From positions 1,410,519 to 1,474,518 of the forward strand of contig VZQC01007984.1 in the NCBI GenBank assembly GCA_009823505.1: a stretch of 64,000 nucleotides of DNA, given 5' to 3'. The DNA comes from Rhizomys pruinosus (taxonomy: Eukaryota; Chordata; Mammalia; Rodentia; Spalacidae). Below the pieces are notes generated by a model. It saw nothing but the letters and a program-made list of their open reading frames with translations, did no database searches and was not told where the DNA came from. Positions 12,301 to 22,030 of this stretch are shown in pieces. The translations under genes and the position numbers were made by a program. Within the stretch, counting starts at the first letter, position 1. Every line of letters starts with the position of its first letter.

Positions 12301-12306
12301 ATAAAT

Positions 12307-12610
12307 TTTTTAATACATATGTTTAAAATTTACCTACAACTGGACTAAAAGATGGGGAAGGGGAGAACAAAAAAAAGGGTAGTAGAGAAAGAATAGCACA
12401 AATATCCATGTTTTCTTTCATACACAGAATGTAGATTTAAATAAGTGACAACAAGGGAGGAGCAGTTGGAGAGAAAGGATGAGCAAGCGTGAGGGAAAGA
12501 CCAAAGAAGGTGACAGGGAGGTTGAAATGGGAAAACTAAACTTATGAAAATGTCACAATAAAACCTGTTATATTGTACACCAAAAATTAAAAAAAAATAA
12601 AAGACCCTCT
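12307..12610 (+). mobile_element. possible LINE-1 3' end
   Basis: A purine-rich stretch is followed by atgaaaatgtcacaataaaa and an A-rich end at about 12585-12602, reminiscent of a LINE-1 3' UTR with tail. No ORF is attached. A different old retroelement is equally possible. Confidence 0.4.
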
Positions 12611-13477
12611 CCCCCATACCCTGTTCTAGGACCTTGAGCACAGGCTTTCTTTTTCTCTTAGCACCCCAGATCTCTGGTCTAACGTCCTGCTCCAAATCTG
12701 CTCATTAAGTCCTGAGCCCCTGTACTCAGACCAGAACAATTTTCGAGTCTAGTAAGTTAGACCCTTCGCAGGCAGTAGCCACCCCCATCTGTCCCCTGGA
12801 ATACTGAGACCTGTCTTCTATCCCAGCTGTCCCAATGCCCACCTTGCCTTGCATTCCCCGGACGAGGCTTCTTCCCTGGAAATTCTTACCCCTCCCACTG
12901 TGTCTACAACCTGAACAATTCCAATTTCCCTGCCCCCACACCCTGTTCCCCTTCTAGCTTTGGGCACAGGCCAGCTTTTTCTCTTAGCAACCCAGATCTC
13001 TGGACTACTCTCTTATCTCCCCTAGGCAGTGAGTTCTCCAAACCCCCTATGCTGGGACCATCTGCAGCCCCTCCCACTGCTGCAGGCTAGGCTTCTCTGC
13101 CCTTTGGTAAGGACCCAAATATTTGCAGACTGCCTGAGAGTACCTGAATCCAGCATCAGAACTAGCACACTTCCCAAATATGGGCCCAGATGTTAGGAGA
13201 AAGATGAAGAGTATCTAATTGGGACCTGACATGAGCCTCTGCGAGAACTCTTTAGTAGCTGTACTAGAGCCATATGCTCCCTCCAATATAAAATCAAAAG
13301 AGAGAAACCGAAGCCTACACTGATTACCTTTTCATACTCAATAAGAAAACAACCACAGGGAAAATCAAGTATACAAACAGATACAGACTTCAACTCAACA
13401 AAAGAAGACTTGAGTTTCACACCAGAATCACAAACAAAAAAGAAATTCACATACCAAAATCACAATGAAAAAATAAT
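12611..13477 (+). mobile_element. LINE-1 5' UTR with tandem monomers
   Basis: A pyrimidine-rich, non-coding segment contains two homologous units about 325 bp apart, each with 'ctttttctcttagca' followed by 'cccagatctctgg' (near 12645 and 12975). This tandem-monomer layout is typical of rodent LINE-1 promoters. It leads into an ORF1 start at 13478. Confidence 0.7.
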
Positions 13478-13648
13478 ATGAATAACCAAAATATTATGTC
13501 CCCACCAAACACCACCAGACTTGTAGAAGACTTCTACAGTGAGAACCCACTAGAGATAACCCAGGACACAGAATTTAAAAGAATAATCATAAACATGATC
13601 AAAGAATTCAATGAATTTAAAGAACGCACAAACAAATCAAATAACTAA
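13478..13648 (+). pseudogene. LINE-1 ORF1 N-terminal fragment
   Basis: An ATG at 13478 opens about 56 codons resembling rodent LINE-1 ORF1 N-termini, with SPPNTTRLVEDFYSENP followed by ITQDTEFKR. ORF1p is the RNA-binding chaperone of LINE-1 particles. The frame stops at about 13647, where the element jumps into ORF2-like sequence, so most of ORF1 is deleted here. Confidence 0.75.
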
Positions 13649-13649
13649 A

Positions 13650-14283
13650 TGGAAACTTCTGACTAAATTCACAAAAGAGATAGAAATATTTAACAAAAAA
13701 TAAATCAGAGCAGAAATGAATGAAATAGAAACAAACAAACAAAAAAGAATCAATGAATCTAAGAGCTGGTTCCTTGAAAGGAAAAAGAAGATAGACAGAG
13801 CCTTAGCCCAGCTAACCAAAAGAAAGAAAGGACAACTCCAAATTACTATAAGTAGAGATGGAAGGGGAAACATTACTACATAAAAAAAAAAATCCAGAAA
13901 ATTATGTCCGAATATTTCCAAAATCTATACTCTGCTAAATTTATTAACCAAAATGAAATGGATGAATATCTGAGATCATGGGACTCACCAAAGCTTAACC
14001 AAGAAGAACTTAACTATTTAAACAGACCCATAACATATGAAGAAATTGAATTAATAATACACAACCTCCCAACTAAAAAAATATATCAGTCTGGATGGAT
14101 TTATAACAGAATTTTATCAGACATTTAAAGAAGATTTAAAAACCAATATTACTTAAGTTATTTAAGAAGATAGAAGCAGAGGGTAGCCTCCAAAATTCCT
14201 TCTATGAAGCCAACATCACTTTAATACAAAAACCAGGAAAAGATGGAAGTAATAAAGATAACTATAGACCCATATTCTTAAAG
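13650..14283 (+). pseudogene. LINE-1 ORF2 fragment (linker and start of RT)
   Basis: The translation includes SWFLE-like linker sequence and, at 13904-14128, FQNLYSAKFINQNEMDEYL with LNRPITYEEIELII, the region just upstream of the LINE-1 reverse transcriptase. It stops in frame and lacks the catalytic part. The endonuclease is missing between this and the preceding ORF1 piece. Confidence 0.8.
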
Positions 14284-14698
14284 AAAACTCGAGCTGAAAA
14301 GAAGTAAAAAACTCAAGCCCATTTGAAACTACAGGAGAAAACCCCACCAAGAGAATGAATGAAATGGAAAACAGAATATTAAGACTACAATAAAGTTGAA
14401 GAATTAGACTGCTCAAGCAAAGACTATGAAAAAAATTTAAAAACACATGAATAGAATATGCAGGAAATGTGGAACATGCAGGAAAGACAAAATTTATACA
14501 TCATAGGCATAAGGAAGGATAAGAATCTCAGGATTATGGTATTGACCAGATCTTCAACAGGATTGTAGAAGAAAATTTCCCCAAATTAAAGAAAGACATG
14601 TCCATACAAATAAAAGAAGTGCATAGAATACCAAATACAATGGACAGGAAAAGAAACTCCTAACAGGATATCATTGTAAAAACACTAAACATGAGACG
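14284..14698 (+). pseudogene. LINE-1 ORF1 central fragment
   Basis: Broken frames match the ORF1 middle region, including IDQIFNRIVEENFPKLKKD followed by a HRIPNTMDRKR-like stretch. The piece lies after ORF2 sequence, in the wrong order for one LINE-1, so it belongs to a separate or rearranged copy. Confidence 0.7.
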
Positions 14699-15331
14699 GG
14701 TGGTGTGCAGATTCTGCATCTAAGTGGGGGTATGGTGCACAGCCTTGCTGCCCAGCCAGGGGCTCGACCTCCCACCTCTGAGATCAGAAAGAAGAGCTGT
14801 GTGCATGCATAGAGGGACAGACAGGTGGCGTACAGATTTGGCAGCCAGGTGGGGTCCAGCGCACAGTCTTGCTTCCTGGGCAGGGGTTCAATCACCCACC
14901 TCTGGAACCATAGAGAAGAGATGTGTGCATGGATACAGGGACAGATGGGCAGCATGCAGAGTCTGTGGCCAGGTGGGGTCCCGGTGGCAGCTGCCCAGTC
15001 AGGGGCTTGACCTCCCATCCCTGAGACCAAAAAGAAGAGCTGTGTGCACAGATAGAGGGACAGAAAGCTGGTATGCAGATTCGGTGGCAAGCTGAGGTCT
15101 GGTGCATGGGCCAAAGAAGTAACTCCTCCCCCCGACCATGCTCCAACTACTGGTACTGTGGTGGAAACGATAAGCTGCTGGTGCTGTGGGTTCCTGTGGT
15201 TGGGAGGATCCAGCAGGTGCAGTGTCAGTGATTCTAGGCTGCACAGCCAATGCTGAGGAAGAAATCAGCAGGAAGCAAAGTGAGTGACCAACCAGCCCTC
15301 CATATTAACATTTGAGATTAGCACCAGAATC

Positions 15332-15362
<31 letters not shown>

Positions 15363-15391
15363 AAATCCACATGCCAAAAACACAACAGAAA
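14699..15391 (+). mobile_element. LINE-1 5' UTR with about 120-bp tandem units
   Basis: At least three units recur with a period of about 120-125 bp, each containing a gaagagctgtgtgca-like motif followed by atagagggacag (near 14790, 14920, 15035). They are GC-rich compared with the surroundings. The segment then reads, through an (AAC)n tract, into an ORF1 start at 15398. This is a different monomer type from the one at 12.6 kb. Confidence 0.75.
15334..15362. repeat. (AAC)n microsatellite
   Basis: About nine AAC units just upstream of the LINE-1 ORF1 start. Confidence 0.9.
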
Positions 15392-15397
15392 AACAAT

Positions 15398-16720
15398 ATG
15401 GGAAAAGCTCATAATAAATCCCCACCAAACACTACCAATTCAAAGAAATCAAAGAATATAAAAAACAAACCATTTGAAAAGACTTAGAAAAAGATACAAG
15501 ACATGTATGGCAGAGTGCATGAACTCAAGTGGGGTGGGGGGGTATGGAGAGAGAAATGACTCTAAATTGGATTGAGAAATGATGTATGATATATGAAAAA
15601 GTTTAATAACAATAAAAAATATATTTTAAAAAAGAAAAATCAGAGAACTAAAGGGAGAGAATGAAAAACTCATGAAGGAACTAGAAGGAAAGAATGATAA
15701 ACTACAGAAAGAACTAGAGGGAGAGAATGACAAACTCCAAAAAGAACCAGAGGAAGAGAAATACAAACTCTCTGAAAAGAACTAGAGGAAGAGAAACACA
15801 AACTGAAAAGAACTAGAGGGGGAGAATGACAAACTCTGGAAGGAAGTGGAAACACTGAAAAGATCTCAGGCTGAAAGGACAAAAATAAACTGACCAGCAA
15901 AGCAAAGAGCTACAAGAAGAGAATGAAAAGCTCCAAAAGGAAGTGGAAATACTAAAGAAATCACAGGATGAAATGAAAAAGGAAATTTAATTCATTCAGT
16001 CAGCAGTAAATGATGGGAAAAAGTCTCAGAATCAGAATGAATGAGGCAGAAAAATGAATATCAGACCTACAGGATAAAATGGTGCAACTAGAAACCTCAA
16101 GTAAAGATTAAGAAAAAAATGTAAAAAAAAAAATCCAAAAGTGGAACAACCAAGAAATGTGGGACACTATGAAAGACCAAACTTCTGAATCAAAGGGATA
16201 GAAGAAGGAGAAGAATCCCAAGAGAATGGTATTGATCAGATTTTCAACAGAATAATAGAAGAAAATTTCCCCAAACTGAAAAAAGACAAACCCATACAAA
16301 TACAAGAAGGGCATACACCAAATACACCAGACCAGGAAAGAAATTCCCCACAACATATCACAGTTAAAACACTAGATGCTCAAAACAAAGACAAAATACT
16401 GAAAGCCACAGAGAAAAACAAGTTACATATCAGAATTACAGCTGACTTCTCAATGCAAACGAGTAAAGCAAGAACACAGACCAAAAGTATTTCCAGTGTT
16501 AAATGACATTAGATGCCAACCCAGATTACTATACCCAGCAAAAATGCCTATTATAATTAAAAGAGAAGGAAAAATCTTTCATGACATAAACAAAATAAAA
16601 GAACACATGTCAAAAAAGAAAAACTTCAGAAAATACTCAAAGCAATTCGAAGAACAGAGGAAAGGAGCAACTACCCCCAAGCAACCCAAGAGAGAAATTA
16701 ACAAAAGCATAGCAGAGTAA
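15398..16720 (+). pseudogene. LINE-1 ORF1, interrupted
   Basis: The ATG at 15398 opens MGKAHNKSPPNTTN. The frame is cut by a LINE-1 3'-end insertion at about 15470-15637. It resumes as a coiled-coil region (15640-15960) built of repeated ELEGENDKL-type 14-residue units. The RRM and C-terminal domain follow, with IRITADFSMQT and, in an open frame at 16496-16720, CQPRLLYPAK. The stop at 16718-16720 is at the expected ORF1 end. Several stops and frameshifts make it non-functional. Confidence 0.85.
15470..15637 (+). mobile_element. LINE-1 3'-end insertion inside ORF1
   Basis: It contains gatacaagacatgtatggca, a G-rich run and aatgatgtatgatatatg before an A-rich end. The same order closes the LINE-1 3' UTRs at 20530-20660 and 39250-39400. 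It is a severely 5'-truncated copy. Confidence 0.7.
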
Positions 16721-17926
16721 ATAAATAGCTAGACCAAGAATGCAAACAAAAAATAAGTTGAAAGGAAACAACACACATCTCAATAATAACCTTAAATATT
16801 AATGGTCTAAACTTCCCAATCAAAAAATGTAGACTGGGAGAATGGATTAGGAAACAGAATCCATCTACATGCTGTCTACAAGAAACCCATCTCACCCTCA
16901 AGGACAGACACCAACTTAGAGTGAAAGGATGGAAAAAGTTATTCCAAGCAAATGGTACAATAAAGCTACTCCTGCAATAAGGGAAGAAAGTGAAATGAAA
17001 AGAGTACTAATTAGAAAAGAGGAAGCAAAACTATCTTTTTGCAAATGATATAATAGTTTATCTAAGAGATGCTAAAAATTCCACCAGAAAACTCCTAGAA
17101 ATGATTAAAAGTTTCAGTAAATTGGTGGGATATAAAATAAGCCTAAAAAAATCAGTAGCCTTTATTTACACCAAAAATAAGCAACTGAAGAAGGAATATA
17201 AGGAGACCTTCTCACTCAAAATAGCCTCAAAAAAACAAAAAACAAAACAAAAAAAAAACCCCGGAAATAAGCCTAACCAAAGACATCAAAGACCTCTACA
17301 ACAAAAATTTTAAAACCTGAAGGAGATTAAAGATGACATCAAAAGATGGAAAGACCTCCCATGCTTATGGATTTGAAAAATTAATATACTAAAAATGTCC
17401 ATTCTACCCAAATTAATATACAAATTCAATGCAATCCCAATCAAAAATCCACCATGAGATTTTTCACAGACTTTGGGGTAAAAAAAATACTTAAATTCAT
17501 ATGGAAAAACAAAAGACCCCAAATAGCCAAAGCAATCCTTTGTGAAAAGTGCAATACCAGACTTCAAGCTATATTACAAGCCTATAGTCATAAATACCTG
17601 GTACTGGGGAAAAAAAAAAAAAAAACAGACCCATTGACCAATGGAACAAAATTGAAGATCCAAACTTGAACTCATATAACTTCAGCCACCTCATATTCAA
17701 CAAAGGGGTCAAAAAAGCTTGATAGAGGAAAGATAGCATCTTCAGCAAATAGTGTTGGCAAAACTGGATCACCATTTCTAGAACAAAGTTAATCCCCTAC
17801 CTCTCGCCCTGTACAAAAATAAACTCCAAGTGAACCAAAGATCTCAACTTGAAACCCAAAACCCTGGAGGTTATAGAAGAAAAAGTTGGCAGCAACTTAC
17901 AAGACCTAAGTAAAGGAAAAGACTTT
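16721..17926 (+). pseudogene. LINE-1 ORF2 N-terminal half with internal deletion
   Basis: The endonuclease start is at about 16760-16965 (CLQETHLTLKDRHQ with the catalytic Glu). The sequence then jumps directly to the reverse transcriptase around the active site: the usual FADD appears as a damaged FAND-like motif near 17040, followed by [20 protein letters not shown]. The thumb region follows ([21 protein letters not shown] at 17454-17669). About 1.5 kb of ORF2 is missing. Frameshifts are present throughout. Confidence 0.8.
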
Positions 17927-18065
17927 CTTTTTTTTTTTTTTTTGAGACAGGATCGGCCTATAGTAACTCTGTAGACCAGGCTGCCCTTGAACTCACAGAG
18001 ATCTATCTGCCTGTCTCTGCCTCCCCAGTGCTAGAATTAAAGGTGTGTGCCACCACGCCAGGCTT
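17927..18065 (-). mobile_element. B1 SINE in LINE-1 ORF2
   Basis: A poly(T) at 17927-17943 is followed by gagacaggatcgg and the tgtagaccaggct core, ending at the B1 head near 18063. It is slightly shortened internally. The flanking motif ggaaaagactttc (17915-17927) recurs at 18168-18180 and 18411-18423, marking several insertions at one site. Confidence 0.9.
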
Positions 18066-18164
18066 AAAGACATTTTTTAACCACCATGTGGGTGCTGGGA
18101 ATTGGACCCTGGTCCTCTGTAAGAGCAGTTGGTGCTGTTAACCACTGAGCCATCTCCCCAGGCA
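18066..18164 (-). mobile_element. B2 SINE, tail-truncated
   Basis: Only the head half is present in reverse: accaccatgtgggtgctggg, then cctctgtaagagcag and gagccatctcccc at the head end. It lies between the B1 at 17.93 kb and the TTTC microsatellite. Confidence 0.85.
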
Positions 18165-18176
18165 ACAGGAAAAGAT

Positions 18177-18178
18177 TT

Positions 18179-18263
<85 letters not shown>

Positions 18264-18266
18264 TTT
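18177..18266. repeat. (TTTC)n and (TTTA)n compound microsatellite
   Basis: About 11 TTTC units (18177-18221) pass directly into about 11 TTTA units (18222-18266), at the poly(A) side of a minus-strand B1. Confidence 0.97.
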
Positions 18267-18410
18267 TGTCTTTTTGGGACAGGGTCTCCCTGTAGCCCTA
18301 GCTGTCCTGGAATTCACTCTGCAGACCAGGCTGGACTTGAATTCACAAAGATCCACCTGCCTCTGCCTCCTGAGTGCTAGGATTTAAGGTGTGCACCACC
18401 ACACCCAGTA
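18267..18410 (-). mobile_element. B1 SINE in LINE-1 ORF2
   Basis: Reverse-oriented full B1 (gggacagggtctccctgtag through tgcaccaccacaccc). LINE-1 ORF2 resumes immediately after it. Confidence 0.92.
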
Positions 18411-18723
18411 GAAAAAGACTTTCTAAATCAAACAGCAGCTACACAGGTAATAAGGACAATAGCTGACAAGTGAGACCTCATCAAACTCAAAAGCTCTTGT
18501 ACAGCTAAAGAAACAATCAAGGAAGTGAAGAGAAAACCCATAGAGTGGGAAGAAACCTTCACCACTGATACATCTTACAGAGCATTAATATGCAGAATAT
18601 ATAGATTACTTAAAAAAAGAACACAAATGGCCTACTCAAAAGAACGAGTAAAGAGCTGAACAGAGACTTCACCAGTAAGGAAGTAAAGATGGCTGAGAAA
18701 CATCTTAAAAAGTGTTCAACATT

Positions 18724-18982
18724 GGGGCTGGAGAGATGGCCTAGCGGTTAAGAGTGCCAACCACTCTTACAGAAGACCTGGGTTCGATCCCCAGCACCCA
18801 CATGGCGGCTGAGACCCGTCTGAAACTCCAATTCCAGGAGAACTCCAGTTCCAGGGGAATCCGACACCCTCTTCTGACCTCCACAGCATTGCATGGCACG
18901 GGTGCACAGACCTGCATGCAGACAGCACATTCATACACATACAGAAATAAATAAAATTTAAAAAAAAAGAAAGTTTAAAAAA
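18724..18982 (+). mobile_element. B2 SINE, long subtype
   Basis: Full-length, with the 17-bp internal duplication. Left target duplication aaaaagtgttcaacatt is at 18707-18723 and the right copy at 18983-18999. The tail is A-rich with an aagtttaaa interruption. Confidence 0.95.
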
Positions 18983-18999
18983 AAAAAGTGTTCAACATT

Positions 19000-19203
19000 G
19001 GGGCCTGGAGAGATGGCCTAGTGGTTAAGAGCATGGACTGCTCTTACAGAGGACCTGGGTTTGATCCCCAGCACCCACATGGTGGCTGAGAGCCATCTTT
19101 AACTCCAATTCCAGAGAAATCTGACACTCTCTTCTGACCTCAGCAGCTTTGCAGGACATGGGTGCACAAACCTACACGCAGACAAATAAATAAATAATTT
19201 TTT
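19000..19203 (+). mobile_element. B2 SINE, short subtype
   Basis: This second B2 lies immediately next to the first at the same target. The right duplicate (aaaaagtcttcaacat, 19204-19219) has one mismatch. It lacks the 17-bp internal duplication, so the two neighbours belong to different B2 subtypes. Confidence 0.93.
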
Positions 19204-19567
19204 AAAAAGTCTTCAACATCATTAATAATTAGGGAAATGCAAATTAAAACCACTCTAATGTATCATATCACTCCAATAAGACTGGCCAAGATCAAGAAAA
19301 CAAAAGACACCAAATGCTGGAGAGGTTGTGGGGAAACGGGAACACTCGTCCACTGCTGGTGGGAATGTAAACTCCTACAACCACTGTGGAAAGCAGTGCA
19401 GAGAACCCTTAAAAGACTCAAAATGAGCCTGCCACCTGACCCAGACATAGCACTTCTGGGTATATACCCACAAGACTCATCCTACTGCAGATTCATGCAC
19501 AGCTAAGTTTATTGCAGCTCTCTTCACAATAGCAAAGAGCTAAAACCAACCCAAATGCCCCTCAACT

Positions 19568-19960
19568 TGTTGGGCCTGTGGGCTCTAGAGAATGAGGCCT
19601 ACTGTAACCCCCTGAGCCTGACTAGAGTTTAGCGACCTGTCTCTGGCCGGTCACTTCCGCATAGGAGTGACTCAGGATAGCCCGACCTGAAAACGCCTAC
19701 AACCGATGTGGCGAGTTACTACTGGCCCAAAGCTATCCCCCCACTCTTCATATCTCCTCTCCCGCCTTCCTTTCTCCACCCCTCCCACCAAGCATATATA
19801 AGCCACTGCCTGACGCAATAAAGTGAGCCCTTGCTTGACAAGCTCCCGGTCTGGGATGTTCTCTTGTGGACCATCGACACTCATCATCCCACTCAGCCCC
19901 ATCCACCAAGGAGGCCAGCTGGTTGAGGCCCCCCCCCGTCTCTCTTCAGGCAACACCACA
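19568..19960 (+). mobile_element. solo LTR (393 bp) inside LINE-1 ORF2
   Basis: It starts tgttgggcctg and ends acaccaca. The 5-bp sequence caact flanks it at 19563-19567 and 19961-19965, where the LINE-1 frame resumes. In plus orientation it has a catatataag TATA box near 19793 and an AATAAA near 19817, the U3-R order of an LTR. No internal retroviral sequence is present. The repeat of this segment at 23.3-23.7 kb also contains it. Its ERV class is not assigned. Confidence 0.85.
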
Positions 19961-19965
19961 CAACT

Positions 19966-20662
19966 GATGCCTGGGTAACTAAACTGTGATACATTTACTC
20001 AATGGAATTCTATACAGTGGTAAAGAAAGATGACATCATGAACTTTGCAGGTAAATGGATGGAACTCAAAGCCATTATGCTAAGTGAAGTAACACAGTCC
20101 CAGAAAAAAAAAAAAAGGTGAATGTTTTCCCCATTTGGCAGGCAAACTAAGCAACTTTATTATTGTATTTCTTTGTATCTGAAAGCAAATGTGTTGTTAT
20201 AATGTGAATCTCTTAATGGCTCTAGAATTGACCTACCACTTATATTCACACACTGTAATTACTGTATATGGGCAGAAGATATATATTCGTATTATAGAGT
20301 AATATAAAACCAAAGGGGAAAATGTGAACCCCAAAACTGATTGAGGAATTAACATACAGTTTATTCCCAGAGGTCATAATTTTAATACATATGTATTGTT
20401 TATATAGGCATAATTTGGAGTAATATAAAGGGGAGGGAACAACAACAACATAAGGATTGTGTCAAAGAACTTACTGATACAGTTAAATTCTGCTCAAAAC
20501 AACAAGCCTCTGTAGGAAAAAAATCCTTGGAAACACTGAGAGAAAGATGCAAAACATGTATGGCAGAATGCATAAACTGGGGTGGGGGAGGGGCAGGGAG
20601 AGGGGAAGGTATCCAAATCAGGATGAAAAATGATGTATGAAATATACAAAATGTGAATAAAA
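19966..20662 (+). mobile_element. LINE-1 ORF2 end and 3' UTR
   Basis: The last ORF2 codons (MEFYTVVKKDDIM-like, 19995-20110) are followed by a 3' UTR with tggcaggcaaactaagcaac, a G-rich tract at 20578-20608 and a short A-rich end near 20655. Confidence 0.8.
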
Positions 20663-20666
20663 AGGA

Positions 20667-21366
20667 AGCATAATGAATTTATCTCAGGCTAATATTACAA
20701 AAAAAATAATAAAAACCACTAAACATACAGAACAAAGAGAGAATACTGAAAGCTACAAAAGAAAAACAAGTCACATATAAAGGACAGGCCATATGAATTT
20801 CATCTGGCTTTCCAATGTAAACTATGAAAGTCAGAAGAACCTGGACCAAAGTATTCTCAGTTCTAAATAACTATAGATGCCAACCCAGAATATTTTACAC
20901 GGTAAAATGTTTATTATAGTTGAAGAGGAAAGAAACATCTTCCAGAACATGAATAGGCTGAAAGAAATCATATCCAGAAACCAGCCATTCAGAGAATAAT
21001 TGAAGCAGAACAAAGAGCTAAAGAAAGGAACGACTATACCCAAGAGGGTATAGAAATAAACTAAATGAAAGTATAACTGTAGCTGGGCGTGGTGGTGAAC
21101 ACCTTTAATGCTAGCACTTGGGAGGCAGAGGCAGGTGAATCTTTGTGAGTTCAAGGCCAGCCTGGTCAACAGAGGGAGTTCCAGGACAGCTGGGGCTACA
21201 GGGAGACCCTGTCTCAAAAACACACACAAAAAAATTTAAAAAAGGAAAGTATAACTGTGGAAACACAAAGCTAGACAAAGAATGCAAACAGAAATTAATA
21301 TGATGGAAACCAATATACAACTTTAAATATCAATGTACTGAATGTCCCAGTCAAAAGACACATGCT
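20667..21366 (+). pseudogene. LINE-1 fragment, ORF1 C-terminus to ORF2 start
   Basis: It contains ILKATKEKQVTYKG-like ORF1 sequence, the ORF1 end with RNDYTQEGIEIN, and then the beginning of ORF2 (aatatcaatgtactgaatgt). Two B1 elements interrupt it. In the second copy of this region the frame continues beyond the second B1 (around 25232). Confidence 0.75.
21081..21244 (+). mobile_element. B1 SINE with target duplication
   Basis: Full-length B1 starting agctgggcgtggtgg, with tail. It is flanked by a perfect 14-bp duplication, gaaagtataactgt, at 21067-21080 and 21245-21258. Confidence 0.95.
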
Positions 21367-21522
21367 ACTCTGGCGTGGTGGTGCACGCCTTTAATCCTAG
21401 CACTCGGGAGGCAGAGGCAGGCAGATCTTTGTGAGTTCAAGGCCAGCCTGGTCTACAGAGCGAGTTCCAGGACAGCTGAGGCTATAAGGGAGACCCTGTC
21501 TCAAAAAGACCAAAAAAAAAAA
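21367..21522 (+). mobile_element. B1 SINE
   Basis: Nearly full-length B1 (ctggcgtggtggtgcacgcc to gaccctgtctcaaaaagacc) with an A-tail ending at about 21522. The sequence after the tail does not continue the LINE-1, unlike the second copy of this region. Confidence 0.92.
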
Positions 21523-22029
21523 GTCTCTTCCTTCTGTCCACTCTTAGAATTCCTGGAGTCGTGGGTATCCTAGTGTTGGGAGGGTATAAGCAAGCAACGG
21601 AGGGATTCATAGCCAGGGTTGCTCCCTATGAGGGCTCCAAACTCACCCAGCAGAGAGCTTTTTAGCTGCAGTGTCCACTTCTAAGGGGCTCCCTGCCCTG
21701 TTGTAAGCTCCTAGCATAGCTTCTGATCTGGCCTTGTTTTCATGCAACCCCATTCCTCCCTCTTTGCACCCTGCCTTCCCAGACATTCCCTCCTCCCCAT
21801 GGCCCTCTCTACTTTTTTGTTTTTGTTTTGTTTTGCTTTGGAGACAAGTCCTCATTCTGTAGCTCGTACTGGCCTGGAACTCATTAAGTAGATCAGGCTG
21901 GTAATCCTCCTGCTTCAGCCTCCTGAGTGCTAGGATTACAGGCATACCCATGCCAGCTCTCTTACCGCTAATCTAGTCCTTGACAATTTTTCTTTCAGAT
22001 TTTGAACGGTATGTCCATGGCCAGGGCCC
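21523..22029. other. unrelated block between B1 tail and N
   Basis: About 500 bp that does not continue the LINE-1. It contains a diverged minus-strand B1-like element (about 21812-21955). Near its end a strong acceptor-like tract, atttttctttcag (21988-22000), is followed by an open frame reading FERYVHGQGP up to the N. The peptide is not recognised. It could be the edge of a displaced contig or ordinary intergenic DNA. Confidence 0.5.
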
Positions 22030-22030
22030 N
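22030..22030. other. single N at assembly join
   Basis: An isolated N. The indel-rich second copy of 18.66-21.5 kb begins within a few bases of it. Confidence 0.95.

Larger units (their letters stand above)
18411..19567 (+). pseudogene. LINE-1 ORF2 C-terminal region
   Basis: The sequence resumes with KDFLNQTAA-like coding and includes, at 19237-19506, the cysteine-rich domain: [18 protein letters not shown] has the CX3CX7HX4C spacing. Two B2 elements sit inside at 18724-19203. At 19568 a solo LTR interrupts the frame; the last ORF2 codons are at 19966-20110. Confidence 0.85.

Noticed and set aside
14671..15250. Overlapping long open frames on both strands (up to 147 codons)
   Set aside because: They arise because the GC-rich LINE-1 5' UTR tandem units lack stops in several frames; the peptides are repetitive and match nothing.
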